Assembly: GCA_964478515.1 (NCBI GenBank)
Contig: CAYZIL010000008.1
Location: forward strand, 1 to 64,000
Origin: HGM13233 sp964478515
Lineage (GTDB): Bacteria > Bacillota > Clostridia > Oscillospirales > Ruminococcaceae
Direction of reading: 5' to 3'
Length of the DNA stretch: 64,000 nt
Part shown: piece by piece, positions 1-8,061 of the stretch
How positions within the stretch are numbered: the first letter of the stretch is position 1
Layout of the letters: every line of letters begins with the position of its first letter
The notes under the pieces: model-generated
Told to the model about the DNA's origin: nothing
Database searches by the model: none
The model's input: the letters and a program-made list of their open reading frames with translations, nothing else
Translations under genes and position numbers: made by a program

Positions 1-449
1 GCAAAATCCTTCTTCGCTGCTGCATAGTCGTTTCCGCAGTAATGGCCGAGGGTCAAGCCATCCCTGTCATATGACCATTGCCATGTCGTAAATTGGACAC
101 CATGCTTACTTTCCATGCCGCCGAGAACAAATCCGTTGAAATCCGCAAGTTGCTTATATGGATCTGGGAGACTGGAGGCTTTGAGCAAGGGTGCTGTTTT
201 CATTAGCTCCATATACTCATGCACTTCCGCCGCTACAGCTCCTGCACGGTGATAGAGGTCACTGACTGCCGGATCATCAATACACTCACCACGAACTCTC
301 ATTGATCCACCGGGCGTCACAATACCAATTTCTCGGTCATCAAGGAGAATGGGGAGGCGGTCGCCCTCGGGTTGGGCGAAGGCGATGCGTTCTCTCTGGA
401 AGCGCTGGGTCAGCTCATCGAAATAGGCGGTTGGATTATCTTTGCTCAT
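1..449 (-). CDS. Mobile-element-type hypothetical protein (3' part outside window)
   Basis: The reading frame opens with ATG at 449, behind a GAAAGGAGC ribosome-binding site 8 bases upstream, and runs off the left edge, giving about 149 residues (N-terminus MSKDNPTAYFDEL). No enzymatic motif is visible. The C-terminal stretch ending in GLTLGHYCGNDYAAAKKDF resembles, from memory, accessory proteins carried by clostridial integrative conjugative elements; that family link is inference. Its base composition is closer to 50% G+C and its codon use is more relaxed than in the rest of the window, which fits recent transfer. It sits at the edge of A+T-rich DNA that ends at a tRNA gene, as expected for the end of an integrated element. 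Its function is unknown. Confidence 0.6.
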   Translation of the reverse strand, partial: MSKDNPTAYFDELTQRFQRERIAFAQPEGDRLPILLDDREIGIVTPGGSMRVRGECIDDPAVSDLYHRAGAVAAEVHEYMELMKTAPLLKASSLPDPYKQLADFNGFVLGGMESKHGVQFTTWQWSYDRDGLTLGHYCGNDYAAAKKDF

Positions 450-531
450 CTGGCTTTGCTCCTTTCAGTTGACAACAAAAAAGGCCGGCACTCATAACTG
501 AATGCCGACCTTCAAAAACGTATTGATTATA

Positions 532-566
532 TTTTGGTCTGTATCACATTTTGATACAGACCAAAA
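532..566. repeat. Perfect 15-bp inverted repeat, 5-bp loop
   Basis: The arms at 532-546 (TTTTGGTCTGTATCA) and 552-566 are exact reverse complements around the loop CATTT. Neither side has a T-tract long enough to make it an obvious terminator. It lies about 80 bp upstream of the mobile-type gene, so it could be an operator or a recombinase-binding site. Confidence 0.8.
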
Positions 567-728
567 CAGACACAGAAAATTAAGAAATTATTTTTGCTCA
601 ATCGAGAATAAACGGGAAAATCATTCCGAAAAAGTGCTTAAAAATGCCTCGGATTTAGTTCAAGTCCCTACCAACGGGGTGGAACCGCCAGAGTTATCTT
701 TTTTTTGCACTTAAAAAAATAAGCGCGA

Positions 729-762
729 AAAAGCCCAGAAACCGTTGCGGTTTCTGGGCTTT
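729..762 (-). terminator. Terminator of tRNA-fMet
   Basis: A perfect 14-bp stem (730-743 with 749-762) closes a 5-base loop. On the minus strand it is followed by TTTTCGCGC. It lies about 30 bp downstream of the tRNA-fMet gene. Confidence 0.75.
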
Positions 763-793
763 CCGGCAAGTTATCTTTTTTACTTGCACAATA

Positions 794-869
<76 letters not shown>

Positions 870-950
870 TTATTTGAAGCGCTTAATTATTATATACTAA
901 CACTGAATATATGTCAAGCAGACAAAACTGTCACCGCGCGTTCGTGTAAA

Positions 951-983
951 ATATTGTGCGCGGGCGGTTTTGCCCGCCCGCGC
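951..983 (-). terminator. Probable terminator of the small membrane-protein gene
   Basis: A 10-bp all-G/C stem (958-967 with 974-983) is followed on the minus strand by ACAATATTTTACA. The stem is strong but the T-tract is interrupted. Confidence 0.55.
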
Positions 984-995
984 TGCGAAGAATGT

Positions 996-1169
996 TTACA
1001 GCTTGGTTTCGTTTTCTTCCGGTTGCTTGTCTTGCTGGAAATCGTCAAAATCGCAGTCGTCACAGCAGCAAATATTTATTATGCCGCGTTTTTGCAGGTA
1101 GATTATAACTCCGGCGATGGCGCCCAGCGCCACAAGTATCCCGCCCACTATGGCAAATATCCGGTTCAT
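996..1169 (-). CDS. Small single-span membrane protein with Cys cluster
   Basis: The start at 1169 is chosen because AAAGGAGGAAGAGCTT sits directly before it; a longer frame from 1196 has no such site. The 57-residue product begins MNRIFAIVGGILVALGA, one hydrophobic span at about residues 4-22. A basic patch (LQKRG) follows, then the cluster CCCDDCDFDDF and an acidic, charged tail. Positive-inside topology would put the cysteine/aspartate segment in the cytoplasm. The spacing of the cysteines suggests metal binding or disulfide chemistry, but no family is recognised. It appears to be its own transcription unit, ending in a G/C-rich hairpin. Confidence 0.65.
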   Translation of the reverse strand: MNRIFAIVGGILVALGAIAGVIIYLQKRGIINICCCDDCDFDDFQQDKQPEENETKL

Positions 1170-1278
1170 AAGCTCTTCCTCCTTTTGTGTCGGCACTCGC
1201 TAACCTATAATATTATTATAGAAATAAATTGTGAATTATTCAACATTGCTTTCAAAAAAGACTGCTGCGCACAAGCCG

Positions 1279-2637
1279 CTACTCTGTCCAGCCCTCCATG
1301 TAGCCTTCGGCTTCGTGCGAGACAATAAACTCGTCGGCCATATCGCATATCTGCTGCATTGTGCACTGCGCCGCGCTCAGCGGATCGAGCAGCAGCGCCT
1401 GGCGTATGTACTGCTTTTTCTTTTCGTTGACCGCCTTGGCCATAAGAATCTGCTCGTTGACGTTGGTGCGGTTGAGCGCCGCGAGCTGTTCGGGCAGCTC
1501 GCCGATGTAGCACGGGTGAATGCCGTCGGCGTCGGCAAAACAGGGTATTTCTACCGCGGCATGGCGCGGCAGGTTGGTGATATAGCCCGGCTCGTTGCTG
1601 ACGTTGAGGTTGGCGCGGAATATTTTGCCGGTGGCCATTGAATGGATGAGTTCCGGCACATACTCTATCGACTTGGTAATGCCGAAATTCTCGCCGCGCG
1701 CCAAAATGCCGGCAAACTCGTCGAACATGACGTCGGACGTCGACATCTCGTGCTTAAGATGCCAGCGGTTGTCGACCAGCCACTCTTTGCGCAGCTGCTT
1801 GTTTTTGCGGAAATACGGCAGATATTCGGAGAGGTGAAACGGCGACTCCGACGGGAAATAGCCCAGCTTCTTCATCACCTCAAAGCGGACAAAATCGTAC
1901 AGCTTGACGACGTCGCGGCCGCCGTTATAGTAAGTTTCGCGCTCGGCGCAGGCCATTATCTCCTCGGGGTCGTCGGCTATTTTTCTCAGCAGCGGGTAGG
2001 CGTCCTCGCCGTCCAGTCTCAGCTTCAAAAACCAGTCCATGTGGTTTATGCCGGCGCACCAGTAGGTGACGCGCTCGCGGTCGACTTTCAGGTAGTCGGC
2101 TATCTGTATCCAGGTAGACTGAACGTTGTGGCAGATGCCGACAAAACTGATTTTTGCAGCGTCGCTTAGCGCTATTACGCACGCGGCCATGGGGTTAGTG
2201 TAGTTGAAAAAGAAGGCGTCGGGGCAAAGCTGCTCCATGTCGCGGCAGATGCCCAGCACCACCGGATAGGCGCGGATGAGCCGGAACATACCGGTCGGGC
2301 CGAGAATGTCGCCGACATTCTCGTTTACACCGTACTTGTCTGCAATGTCGAGGTCCTTTTTGTAGCGCGCGCTACCGCCGACGCTGACCGCGTTAATAAC
2401 GTAGTCGGCGCCCGGCAGTACGTCGCGCCGCTCGGCGCTCGCGGTGATGCGCGTTTTTCTTTTGGCCTCGCCCACCATGTGGCGGGCAACCTTTTCTATC
2501 AGCTCGAGTTTTCTCAAGTCGATATCGACAAGCGCTATTTCGTCAATCTCCATGTCGTCGAACCAGAGCAGGTCGCTGATCATGTTCTGGGAAAAATAGC
2601 TGCTGCCGGCACCGATGATAACTACTTTTTTGCCCAT
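1279..2637 (-). CDS. GH4 family NAD-dependent glycosidase (alpha-galactosidase/alpha-glucosidase type)
   Basis: The 452-residue product has the full GH4 layout: an N-terminal Rossmann dinucleotide site (IIGAGSSYF, residues 7-15), NYTNPM at 145-150, the Cys-His-Asn metal triad at 169-171 and GINHMDWF around His199. GH4 enzymes oxidise C3 of the sugar transiently with NAD and a divalent metal, then eliminate and re-add across the glycosidic bond. The CHN triad and the overall match point to the non-phosphorylated alpha-galactosidase/glucosidase branch, but the substrate cannot be fixed from sequence. There is no signal peptide, so it acts in the cytoplasm on imported oligosaccharides. It is the third gene of the pgk-tpi, gpmI operon, 34 bases after gpmI, with ribosome-binding site GAGGTG. 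Confidence 0.85.
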   Translation of the reverse strand: MGKKVVIIGAGSSYFSQNMISDLLWFDDMEIDEIALVDIDLRKLELIEKVARHMVGEAKRKTRITASAERRDVLPGADYVINAVSVGGSARYKKDLDIADKYGVNENVGDILGPTGMFRLIRAYPVVLGICRDMEQLCPDAFFFNYTNPMAACVIALSDAAKISFVGICHNVQSTWIQIADYLKVDRERVTYWCAGINHMDWFLKLRLDGEDAYPLLRKIADDPEEIMACAERETYYNGGRDVVKLYDFVRFEVMKKLGYFPSESPFHLSEYLPYFRKNKQLRKEWLVDNRWHLKHEMSTSDVMFDEFAGILARGENFGITKSIEYVPELIHSMATGKIFRANLNVSNEPGYITNLPRHAAVEIPCFADADGIHPCYIGELPEQLAALNRTNVNEQILMAKAVNEKKKQYIRQALLLDPLSAAQCTMQQICDMADEFIVSHEAEGYMEGWTE

Positions 2638-2671
2638 TGCCGCACCTCTTCTATTTCGTTCTTGTCAATGA

Positions 2672-4186
2672 TTATTTTTCTATCAGACTCTCGCCCTTCA
2701 TCTGCGGCGGTACCGGCAAGCCCAGCAGGTCAAGCATGGTCGGTGCAATGTCGGCCAGACGCCCGCCGCTGCGCAGCTTGCAGTCTTTACCTATAACCGA
2801 AAAGGCAACAGGATTTGTGGTGTGGGCCGTAAAGGGCTTGCCGTCCTCGTCAAGCATTTTGTCGGCGTTGCCGTGGTCGGCGGTCATCAGCACCACCCCG
2901 CCCTTGGCGGTGACGGCGTCAACAACTTTTTTTACACACTTGTCCACAGCCTCTACCGCGGCGACAGCGGCCTCGAAAACGCCGGTATGGCCGACCATGT
3001 CGCAGTTGGCAAAATTGAGAATAATAACGTCGTACTTGTCGCCGGCAATGCACTCCAGCACTTTGTCGGTAACCTCGTAGGCGCTCATTTCCGGCTGCAG
3101 GTCGTAGGTGGCGACTGAGGGCGATTTTATCAGCGCGCGGTCTTCGTTCTTATACTGCGCCTCGCGGCCACCGTTAAAGAAAAATGTCACATGGGCATAT
3201 TTTTCCGTCTCGGCTATGCGCAGCTGGGTCAGACCCTTTTCGGCTATATATTCGCCAAAGGTGTTGTCCAGCTCCTCGGGCGCGAAGGCGACCGAGACGT
3301 TGGGTATTGTGACGTCGTAGCAGGTAAAGCAGACAAAGTTGAGCGGGAAGCGGCCGAAACGGCGCTCAAACTTGTCAAAGTCGTCGTCAACCAGCGAGCG
3401 GGTTATCTCCCGCGCGCGGTCGGGGCGGAAGTTGTAGAATATTACGCTGTCGCCGGACTTGATAGTCGCACCCTTGGCGCAGACCACCGGTACCACAAAT
3501 TCGTCGGTGACGTCGGCGTCGTAGCTCTTTTCTACCGCGTCAACTGGGTCGGCGTTCTGCACGCCCTCGCCGCAGACCATGGCGTCGTAGGCCTTTACCA
3601 GGCGCTCGTAGCGGTTGTCGCGGTCCATGGCATAATAACGGCCCATGACCGTCGCAATTTTTCCTATGCCTATCTCTTTCATCTTGTCTTCAAGCTGCTG
3701 CACATAGCCGGCACCCGAGCGCGGCGGCACGTCGCGGCCGTCCAGGAAGCAGTGCACCCAAACTTCTTTGGCGCCGCGGTCCTTCGCCATTTTCAGCAGC
3801 GCGTAAAGGTGGCTATTGTGGCTGTGCACGCCGCCGTCGGACAAAAGCCCCATAAAGTGCACGGCAGTTCCGGCAGCAACAGCCTTGTCAATAGCTGCAC
3901 ACAGCGCCGGGTTGCTGAAAAAGTCGCCGTCTTTTATCGACTTTGTGATGCGGGTCAACTCCTGGTAAACTATGCGGCCGGCGCCGATGTTGGTATGGCC
4001 GACCTCGCTGTTGCCCATCTGTCCGTCCGGCAAACCGACGTCCAGTCCCGACGCGCCAATGAGCGTAGTCGGGCACTCGGCAAGAATTTTGTTGAGCGTC
4101 GGCGCGTTGGCGGCCTTGATGGCATTTCCGTAAGTTTCCTTGCTCTGGCCGAAGCCGTCAAGAATCATCAGCATTAGTGGTTTCAA
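2672..4186 (-). CDS. gpmI: 2,3-bisphosphoglycerate-independent phosphoglycerate mutase
   Basis: This cytoplasmic glycolytic enzyme interconverts 3- and 2-phosphoglycerate using two manganese ions. At 504 residues it is the usual length. Visible signatures are MILDGFG (metal-ligand Asp10), MGNSEVGH with the phosphorylated nucleophile Ser60, HCFLDGRDVPPRSG, FRPDRAREI and TADHGNAD near the C-terminus. The start is a TTG at 4186: CGAGGATATTAA precedes it with correct spacing and the peptide then begins exactly where homologues do. The next in-frame ATG would lie only four codons in, without a ribosome-binding site. It follows the pgk-tpi fusion by 77 bases and precedes the GH4 gene in one operon. 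Confidence 0.97.
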   Translation of the reverse strand: MKPLMLMILDGFGQSKETYGNAIKAANAPTLNKILAECPTTLIGASGLDVGLPDGQMGNSEVGHTNIGAGRIVYQELTRITKSIKDGDFFSNPALCAAIDKAVAAGTAVHFMGLLSDGGVHSHNSHLYALLKMAKDRGAKEVWVHCFLDGRDVPPRSGAGYVQQLEDKMKEIGIGKIATVMGRYYAMDRDNRYERLVKAYDAMVCGEGVQNADPVDAVEKSYDADVTDEFVVPVVCAKGATIKSGDSVIFYNFRPDRAREITRSLVDDDFDKFERRFGRFPLNFVCFTCYDVTIPNVSVAFAPEELDNTFGEYIAEKGLTQLRIAETEKYAHVTFFFNGGREAQYKNEDRALIKSPSVATYDLQPEMSAYEVTDKVLECIAGDKYDVIILNFANCDMVGHTGVFEAAVAAVEAVDKCVKKVVDAVTAKGGVVLMTADHGNADKMLDEDGKPFTAHTTNPVAFSVIGKDCKLRSGGRLADIAPTMLDLLGLPVPPQMKGESLIEK

Positions 4187-4209
4187 TTAATATCCTCGCA
4201 TTTCTTAAA

Positions 4210-4246
4210 CAGCGCGGCTCGCGGTCGTTCCACCGCTGCCGCGCTG
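4210..4246 (-). other. Intercistronic hairpin between pgk-tpi and gpmI
   Basis: The arms CAGCGCGGC (4210-4218) and GCCGCGCTG (4238-4246) pair perfectly and are followed on the minus strand by TTTAAG. This is too weak for a full terminator. It is likely to set relative transcript levels or protect the upstream message. Confidence 0.5.
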
Positions 4247-4263
4247 CTTTCAATTATTCGTAC

Positions 4264-6213
4264 TTATTTTGCCGCGGCGACTATGGCCGCGAAATCGTCC
4301 GCCTTGAGCGACGCGCCGCCTATAAGGCCGCCGTCCACGTTGGCCTTGGCCAGCAGTTCGGCCGCGTTGCCCGCCTTCATGGAACCGCCGTACTGAATGG
4401 TCAGCACGTCGGCAACCTTGGCGCCGTACAGCTCTTTGACTTTGGCGCGGATTATGCCGCAGCCCTCGTCGGCCTGCTCAGCAGTAGCGGTTTTGCCTGT
4501 GCCTATTGCCCAAACGGGCTCGTAGGCAATGATTATGCGGTTGAGCTCCCAGTCCTCAAAACCGGCCAGCGCTTTTTCGGTCTGCGACTCCAGCACCTTG
4601 CGGGTCTCGCCGGCCTCGCGCTGCGGCAGCGTTTCGCCGACGCAGACAATAGCGGTCATAACCGCGTTGACGACGGCGTGGGCGCGCTTGTTGACGGTCT
4701 CGTCAGTCTCGCCGAAGTAGGCGCGGCGCTCGCTGTGGCCGACTATGGCGCCGCTGACTCCCGCCTCTTTGAGCATTGCGGCCGACACCTCGCCGGTGTA
4801 GGCTCCGCTGCGCTCAAAGTGGCAGTTCTGGGCGACGACTTGAACGTTGGTGCCCTTGCACTTGTCAACGGCTACGGGGATGTCGGTAAACGGCACGCCG
4901 ACAATTACGCCGCATTTGGCGTCTGCCACCTTGGGCAGCATGTCGTCAAGCAGCTTGCCGGCCTGCTTAACAGTCTCGTTCATCTTCCAGTTGCCGGCAA
5001 TAACGGTCTCGCGCTTGTCCTTAACATGCTCGTCGAGAACGGCAATGCCGGGCAGCTCGCGGCCCTCCAAAAATTCCAGCGAGGCGCCGCCGCCGGTGCT
5101 GACGTGGGTCATCTTGTCGGCAAAGCCGAGCTGCTCAACCGCAGCGGCCGAGTCGCCGCCGCCGATTATCGACACGGCTTTGCTGTCGGCTATCGCCGCG
5201 GCGATGGCCTTGGTGCCGCCGGCGAATTTCTCCATCTCGAACACGCCCATCGGGCCGTTCCAGACCACGGTGCCGGCGTTTTTAATTGCGTCAGCAAACA
5301 GCTTGCGGCTCTTTTCGCCAATATCCATGCCCATCCAGCCGTCGGGAATGTCGCGGCCGTCGTTGTCTTTGTAATTACAGGTTTCGGAAAACTCGTCGCT
5401 GATGATGTTGTCGACCGGCAGCAGCAGCTTTACGCCCTTTGCCTCGGCCTTTTCAAGCAGCTCGGCGGCAAGGGAGATTTTATCTTCCTCCACCAGACTC
5501 GTGCCGGTGGTGTGCCCCTCGGCGCGGAAGAATGTGTAGGCCATGGCGCCGCCGATAATTATGGTGTCGGCCTTGTCAAGCAGGTTGGTGATGACGCCGA
5601 TTTTGTCCGAGACTTTGGCGCCGCCGAGAATGGCGACAAAGGGGCGCTTGGGGTCGGCCAGCGCCTTGCCCATAATGCTTATTTCCTTGCGGATAAGGTA
5701 GCCGCAAACTGCCGGCAGATAGTCGGCAACTCCGGCGGTGGAGGCGTGGGCGCGGTGGGCGGTGCCGAAAGCGTCGTTGACATAAAGTTCGGCAAGGCTT
5801 GCCAGCTCCTTTGAAAATTTGGGGTCGTTTTTCTCCTCTTCCTTGTGAAAGCGGACGTTTTCCAGCAGCATGACGTCGCCGTCCTTAAGCGCGGCGGCTT
5901 TCGCCTTGGCGTCCTCGCCGATAACGTCCTTCGCCATGACGACCTCTTTGCCAAGCAGCTCACTCAGCCGCGCCGCGACCGGCGCGAGCGAAAATTCCAT
6001 ATTGAACTCGCCCTTAGGTCTGCCAAGGTGGGAGCAAAGTATTACTCTCGCACCATTTTTGAGCAGATATTCTATGGTGGGCAGGCTGGCGACAATACGC
6101 TTGTCATTGGTTATTTTGCCGTCCTTGATAGGCACGTTGAAATCGCAGCGCACCAGCACCTTTTTGCCGGCTACGTCGACGTCCTCGACGGACTTTTTGA
6201 GTAATACGTTCAT
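4264..6213 (-). CDS. pgk-tpiA: Bifunctional phosphoglycerate kinase-triosephosphate isomerase fusion
   Basis: One uninterrupted 649-residue frame encodes two complete glycolytic enzymes. Residues 1 to about 398 are phosphoglycerate kinase (RCDFNVP at 22-28, SHLGRPKG at 61-68, GGAKVSDK at 197-204, the glycine-rich GGGDSAAA at 351-358). Residues from about 402 onward are triosephosphate isomerase (AGNWKMN at 406-412, with Lys410 as substrate lysine, His493 in VGHSERR, Glu565 in AYEPVWAIGTG, and YGGS near the end). The linker HVKDKRET holds no in-frame start codon, so separate TPI is not made by internal ATG initiation. A PGK-TPI fusion is known in Thermotoga. It is the first gene of the operon, with AGGAGG 6 bases before ATG and a good promoter upstream. 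Confidence 0.97.
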   Translation of the reverse strand: MNVLLKKSVEDVDVAGKKVLVRCDFNVPIKDGKITNDKRIVASLPTIEYLLKNGARVILCSHLGRPKGEFNMEFSLAPVAARLSELLGKEVVMAKDVIGEDAKAKAAALKDGDVMLLENVRFHKEEEKNDPKFSKELASLAELYVNDAFGTAHRAHASTAGVADYLPAVCGYLIRKEISIMGKALADPKRPFVAILGGAKVSDKIGVITNLLDKADTIIIGGAMAYTFFRAEGHTTGTSLVEEDKISLAAELLEKAEAKGVKLLLPVDNIISDEFSETCNYKDNDGRDIPDGWMGMDIGEKSRKLFADAIKNAGTVVWNGPMGVFEMEKFAGGTKAIAAAIADSKAVSIIGGGDSAAAVEQLGFADKMTHVSTGGGASLEFLEGRELPGIAVLDEHVKDKRETVIAGNWKMNETVKQAGKLLDDMLPKVADAKCGVIVGVPFTDIPVAVDKCKGTNVQVVAQNCHFERSGAYTGEVSAAMLKEAGVSGAIVGHSERRAYFGETDETVNKRAHAVVNAVMTAIVCVGETLPQREAGETRKVLESQTEKALAGFEDWELNRIIIAYEPVWAIGTGKTATAEQADEGCGIIRAKVKELYGAKVADVLTIQYGGSMKAGNAAELLAKANVDGGLIGGASLKADDFAAIVAAAK

Positions 6214-6253
6214 TTATATCCTCCTGATAAATAATTATCAAACATACACAAAT

Positions 6254-6282
6254 ATTATATATATTATTCAGCCTTTTAGCAA
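6254..6282 (-). promoter_or_regulatory. Sigma-A promoter for the pgk-tpi operon
   Basis: On the minus strand TTGCTA (6277-6282) and TATAAT (6254-6259) are separated by exactly 17 bases, about 40 bases before the start codon. Confidence 0.7.
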
Positions 6283-6350
6283 GTATTATTTATGCTTGCG
6301 TATGCCGCCCAAACAAGCCGCGCTTGCCGAGCGCAAACGTGCGGGCGGCA

Positions 6351-6384
6351 GACAAAACTTCGGCGCGCCCGCGGCGCGCCGAAG
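6351..6384 (-). terminator. Terminator of the nfeD-stomatin operon
   Basis: A perfect 12-bp stem (6358-6369 with 6373-6384, CTTCGGCGCGCC) closes a 3-base loop and is followed on the minus strand by AGTTTTGTC. Confidence 0.8.
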
Positions 6385-6412
6385 TCAGCGGTCCTTATAC
6401 CTGAGCTGCGGT

Positions 6413-7417
6413 TTAGTTCTTTTTGCCGTTGTCGGCGGTCTTTTGCGCCGGCAGCGCCGGGGTTTCGTCGCGCTCAAGGAAGGTCTTGAACGACGTCGCC
6501 ATGCCGGCGAGCGATTGCAGCTCGCTGGGAACGATTATCTTTGTGGCCTTGCCGTCGGCAGCTTTCGCGAAGGCCTCCATACCCTTTAGCGACAGCACGC
6601 TGTCGCGCGGGTTGGCTTTGTTTAACAGTTCAATGCTGTCGGCCAGCGCCGTCTGGGTAAGCTGAATGGCCTCGGCCTCGCCTTGCGCCTCGCGTATCTT
6701 CTGCTCGCGCACGGCGTCGGCGCGCAGTATTGCCGCCTGCTTTTCGGCCTCGGCGACGAGTATCTGGCTCTCCTTGCGGCCCTCGGCCTCCAATATAGCA
6801 CTGCGCTTTACGCCCTCGGCGCGCAGTATCGCCTCGCGGCGCTCGCGCTCGGCCTTCATCTGTTTTTCCATCGCGTCTTGAATCTCGGCCGGCGGGATGA
6901 TGTTTTTCAGCTCAACGCGGTTGACCTTAATGCCCCACTTGTCGGTGGCCTCGTCCAAAGACGAGGTTATTTTGCTGTTGATGACATCGCGGCTGGTCAG
7001 CGTGTGGTCGAGCTCCATGTCGCCAATTATATTGCGCAGCGTGGTTGCCGTAAGATTTTCAATTGCGGTCATCGGCCGCTCAATGCCGTAGGTGAACAGT
7101 TTGGCGTCGGTTATTTGGAAAAATACGACAGTGTCTATTTGCATTGTGACGTTGTCGCGCGTAATAACCGGCTGGGGACGGAAGTCGACGACCTGCTCTT
7201 TGAGCGACACGCGCTTGGCAACGCGCTCAATAAACGGCCATTTTATGTGCAGGCCGGTCTGCCAGGTTTGGCTGTACGCACCCAGGCGCTCAAGTACAAA
7301 GACCGTCGCCTGCGGCACAATTTTTATGTTTGAGACTATCAAAACGAAAATGAGAATAAGCAGCAGCAACAGCGCCGCCAGACCCACCACATTGGTCGCG
7401 AGAATTGTAAACAGCAT
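6413..7417 (-). CDS. SPFH/stomatin-like membrane protein (QmcA family)
   Basis: This 334-residue protein has an N-terminal membrane anchor (about residues 7-30, a run of Leu/Ile/Val) and then the SPFH/Band 7 domain, with the phrases VLERLGAY and NIIGDMELDHTL. A long charged, alanine/glutamate-rich coiled coil follows (about 190-265, repeated RAE/EAE units), and the C-terminal tail is flexible. Stomatin-like proteins form membrane-bound ring or scaffold assemblies in lipid microdomains and often work with NfeD proteins; membrane quality control is the usual proposal. It starts 3 bases after the NfeD gene ends, so the two are cotranscribed. A hairpin terminator follows it. Confidence 0.92.
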   Translation of the reverse strand: MLFTILATNVVGLAALLLLLILIFVLIVSNIKIVPQATVFVLERLGAYSQTWQTGLHIKWPFIERVAKRVSLKEQVVDFRPQPVITRDNVTMQIDTVVFFQITDAKLFTYGIERPMTAIENLTATTLRNIIGDMELDHTLTSRDVINSKITSSLDEATDKWGIKVNRVELKNIIPPAEIQDAMEKQMKAERERREAILRAEGVKRSAILEAEGRKESQILVAEAEKQAAILRADAVREQKIREAQGEAEAIQLTQTALADSIELLNKANPRDSVLSLKGMEAFAKAADGKATKIIVPSELQSLAGMATSFKTFLERDETPALPAQKTADNGKKN

Positions 7418-7420
7418 TTT

Positions 7421-7861
7421 TTATTCCTCCAACTTCTTAACTATCAGCTTGACGCCCTCTATGCGGCACACGCGCACCTTGGCGCCACTTTTCAGCGCGG
7501 CCCCGTCGGCACTGCGCGCCGACCAGCCGAGACCGTCCACTTCTACACGGCCGGCGCCGGCGTCATTGTCGATGTTTTCGCTTACAACGGCAGTCTCGCC
7601 TATAAGCATGTCTGCGTTAGTCGGCACCCGCTTTTGGCGCGCGCGCTTCATTGCCAGCGGCCGCACCGTCACCAGCACCACGCCGGAAACGACGATAAAG
7701 GCGACAAGCTGCCACCAAAGCGACGTTTCAAACAGCGACAGCACCAATGCCGCCACCGCGCCGGCTATGAACCAGACCGACACTAACTGCTCTGTCGCGG
7801 CTTCCAAAATTACGAACAGTACCGCGAGCCCGAGCCAAACGAAACTGATATAGTCCTGCAT
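7421..7861 (-). CDS. Short NfeD-family membrane protein
   Basis: The 146-residue product has three hydrophobic spans in its first ~75 residues (around 8-20, 28-43 and 50-66). A soluble C-terminal OB-fold domain follows (LIGETAVVSENI at the start, GAKVRVCRIEGVKLIVKK at the end). This is the short NfeD form without the serine-protease domain. NfeD proteins pair with SPFH proteins, as here, where the stomatin gene follows after 3 bases. A promoter with 17-bp spacing lies about 60 bases upstream. Its role is inferred to be assembly or regulation of the stomatin complex. Confidence 0.88.
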   Translation of the reverse strand: MQDYISFVWLGLAVLFVILEAATEQLVSVWFIAGAVAALVLSLFETSLWWQLVAFIVVSGVVLVTVRPLAMKRARQKRVPTNADMLIGETAVVSENIDNDAGAGRVEVDGLGWSARSADGAALKSGAKVRVCRIEGVKLIVKKLEE

Positions 7862-7920
7862 TTTTCAGCCCTCCTTGCGGGGGACAACCCGCGGCCGTTA
7901 TATATTTAACAGCCACTGAA

Positions 7921-7949
7921 AGTATACGATATTAGCGGTGAGTTTTCAA
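7921..7949 (-). promoter_or_regulatory. Sigma-A promoter for the nfeD-stomatin operon
   Basis: On the minus strand TTGAAA (7944-7949) is followed after 17 bases by TATACT (7921-7926). Confidence 0.7.
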
Positions 7950-8021
7950 TATTTAGCGGCCCTGCGCCGCGAGATTAATAATTCGTACACAATTTGTGCG
8001 CTTCAGCTGTGAACAGAACCA

Positions 8022-8052
8022 AAGCGGGCGGCATTGCGCATGCCGCCCGCTG
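8022..8052 (-). terminator. Terminator of the acyltransferase-gltS operon
   Basis: The G/C-rich stem AGCGGGCGGCAT/ATGCCGCCCGCT lies 10 bases after the symporter stop codon and is followed on the minus strand by TTGGTTCTG. Confidence 0.6.
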
Positions 8053-8061
8053 AAAAGCGCC

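Larger units (their letters stand above)
450..793. other. A+T-rich junction between mobile-type gene and tRNA-fMet
   Basis: No convincing gene is seen here. The stretch holds a minus-strand hairpin with a T-run at about 481-515, a perfect 15-bp inverted repeat (532-566), a tRNA T-arm-like string (TTCAAGTCCC at 659), a repeated AGTTATCTTTTTT block (692 and 769) and the terminator of tRNA-fMet. A 70-codon frame at 502-714 has no ribosome-binding site and runs through the repeats. The region is best read as the boundary of an integrated element. Confidence 0.5.

Noticed and set aside
502..714. 70-codon plus-strand frame
   Set aside because: No ribosome-binding site; it runs through the inverted repeat and the tRNA-like string, and its C-terminal phrase is of the kind produced by reading tRNA-like DNA.
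4177..5814. 545-codon plus-strand frame
   Set aside because: Lies entirely opposite pgk-tpi. Long antisense frames are expected with G/C-rich third positions, and the peptide is low-complexity Val/Ala/Gly.
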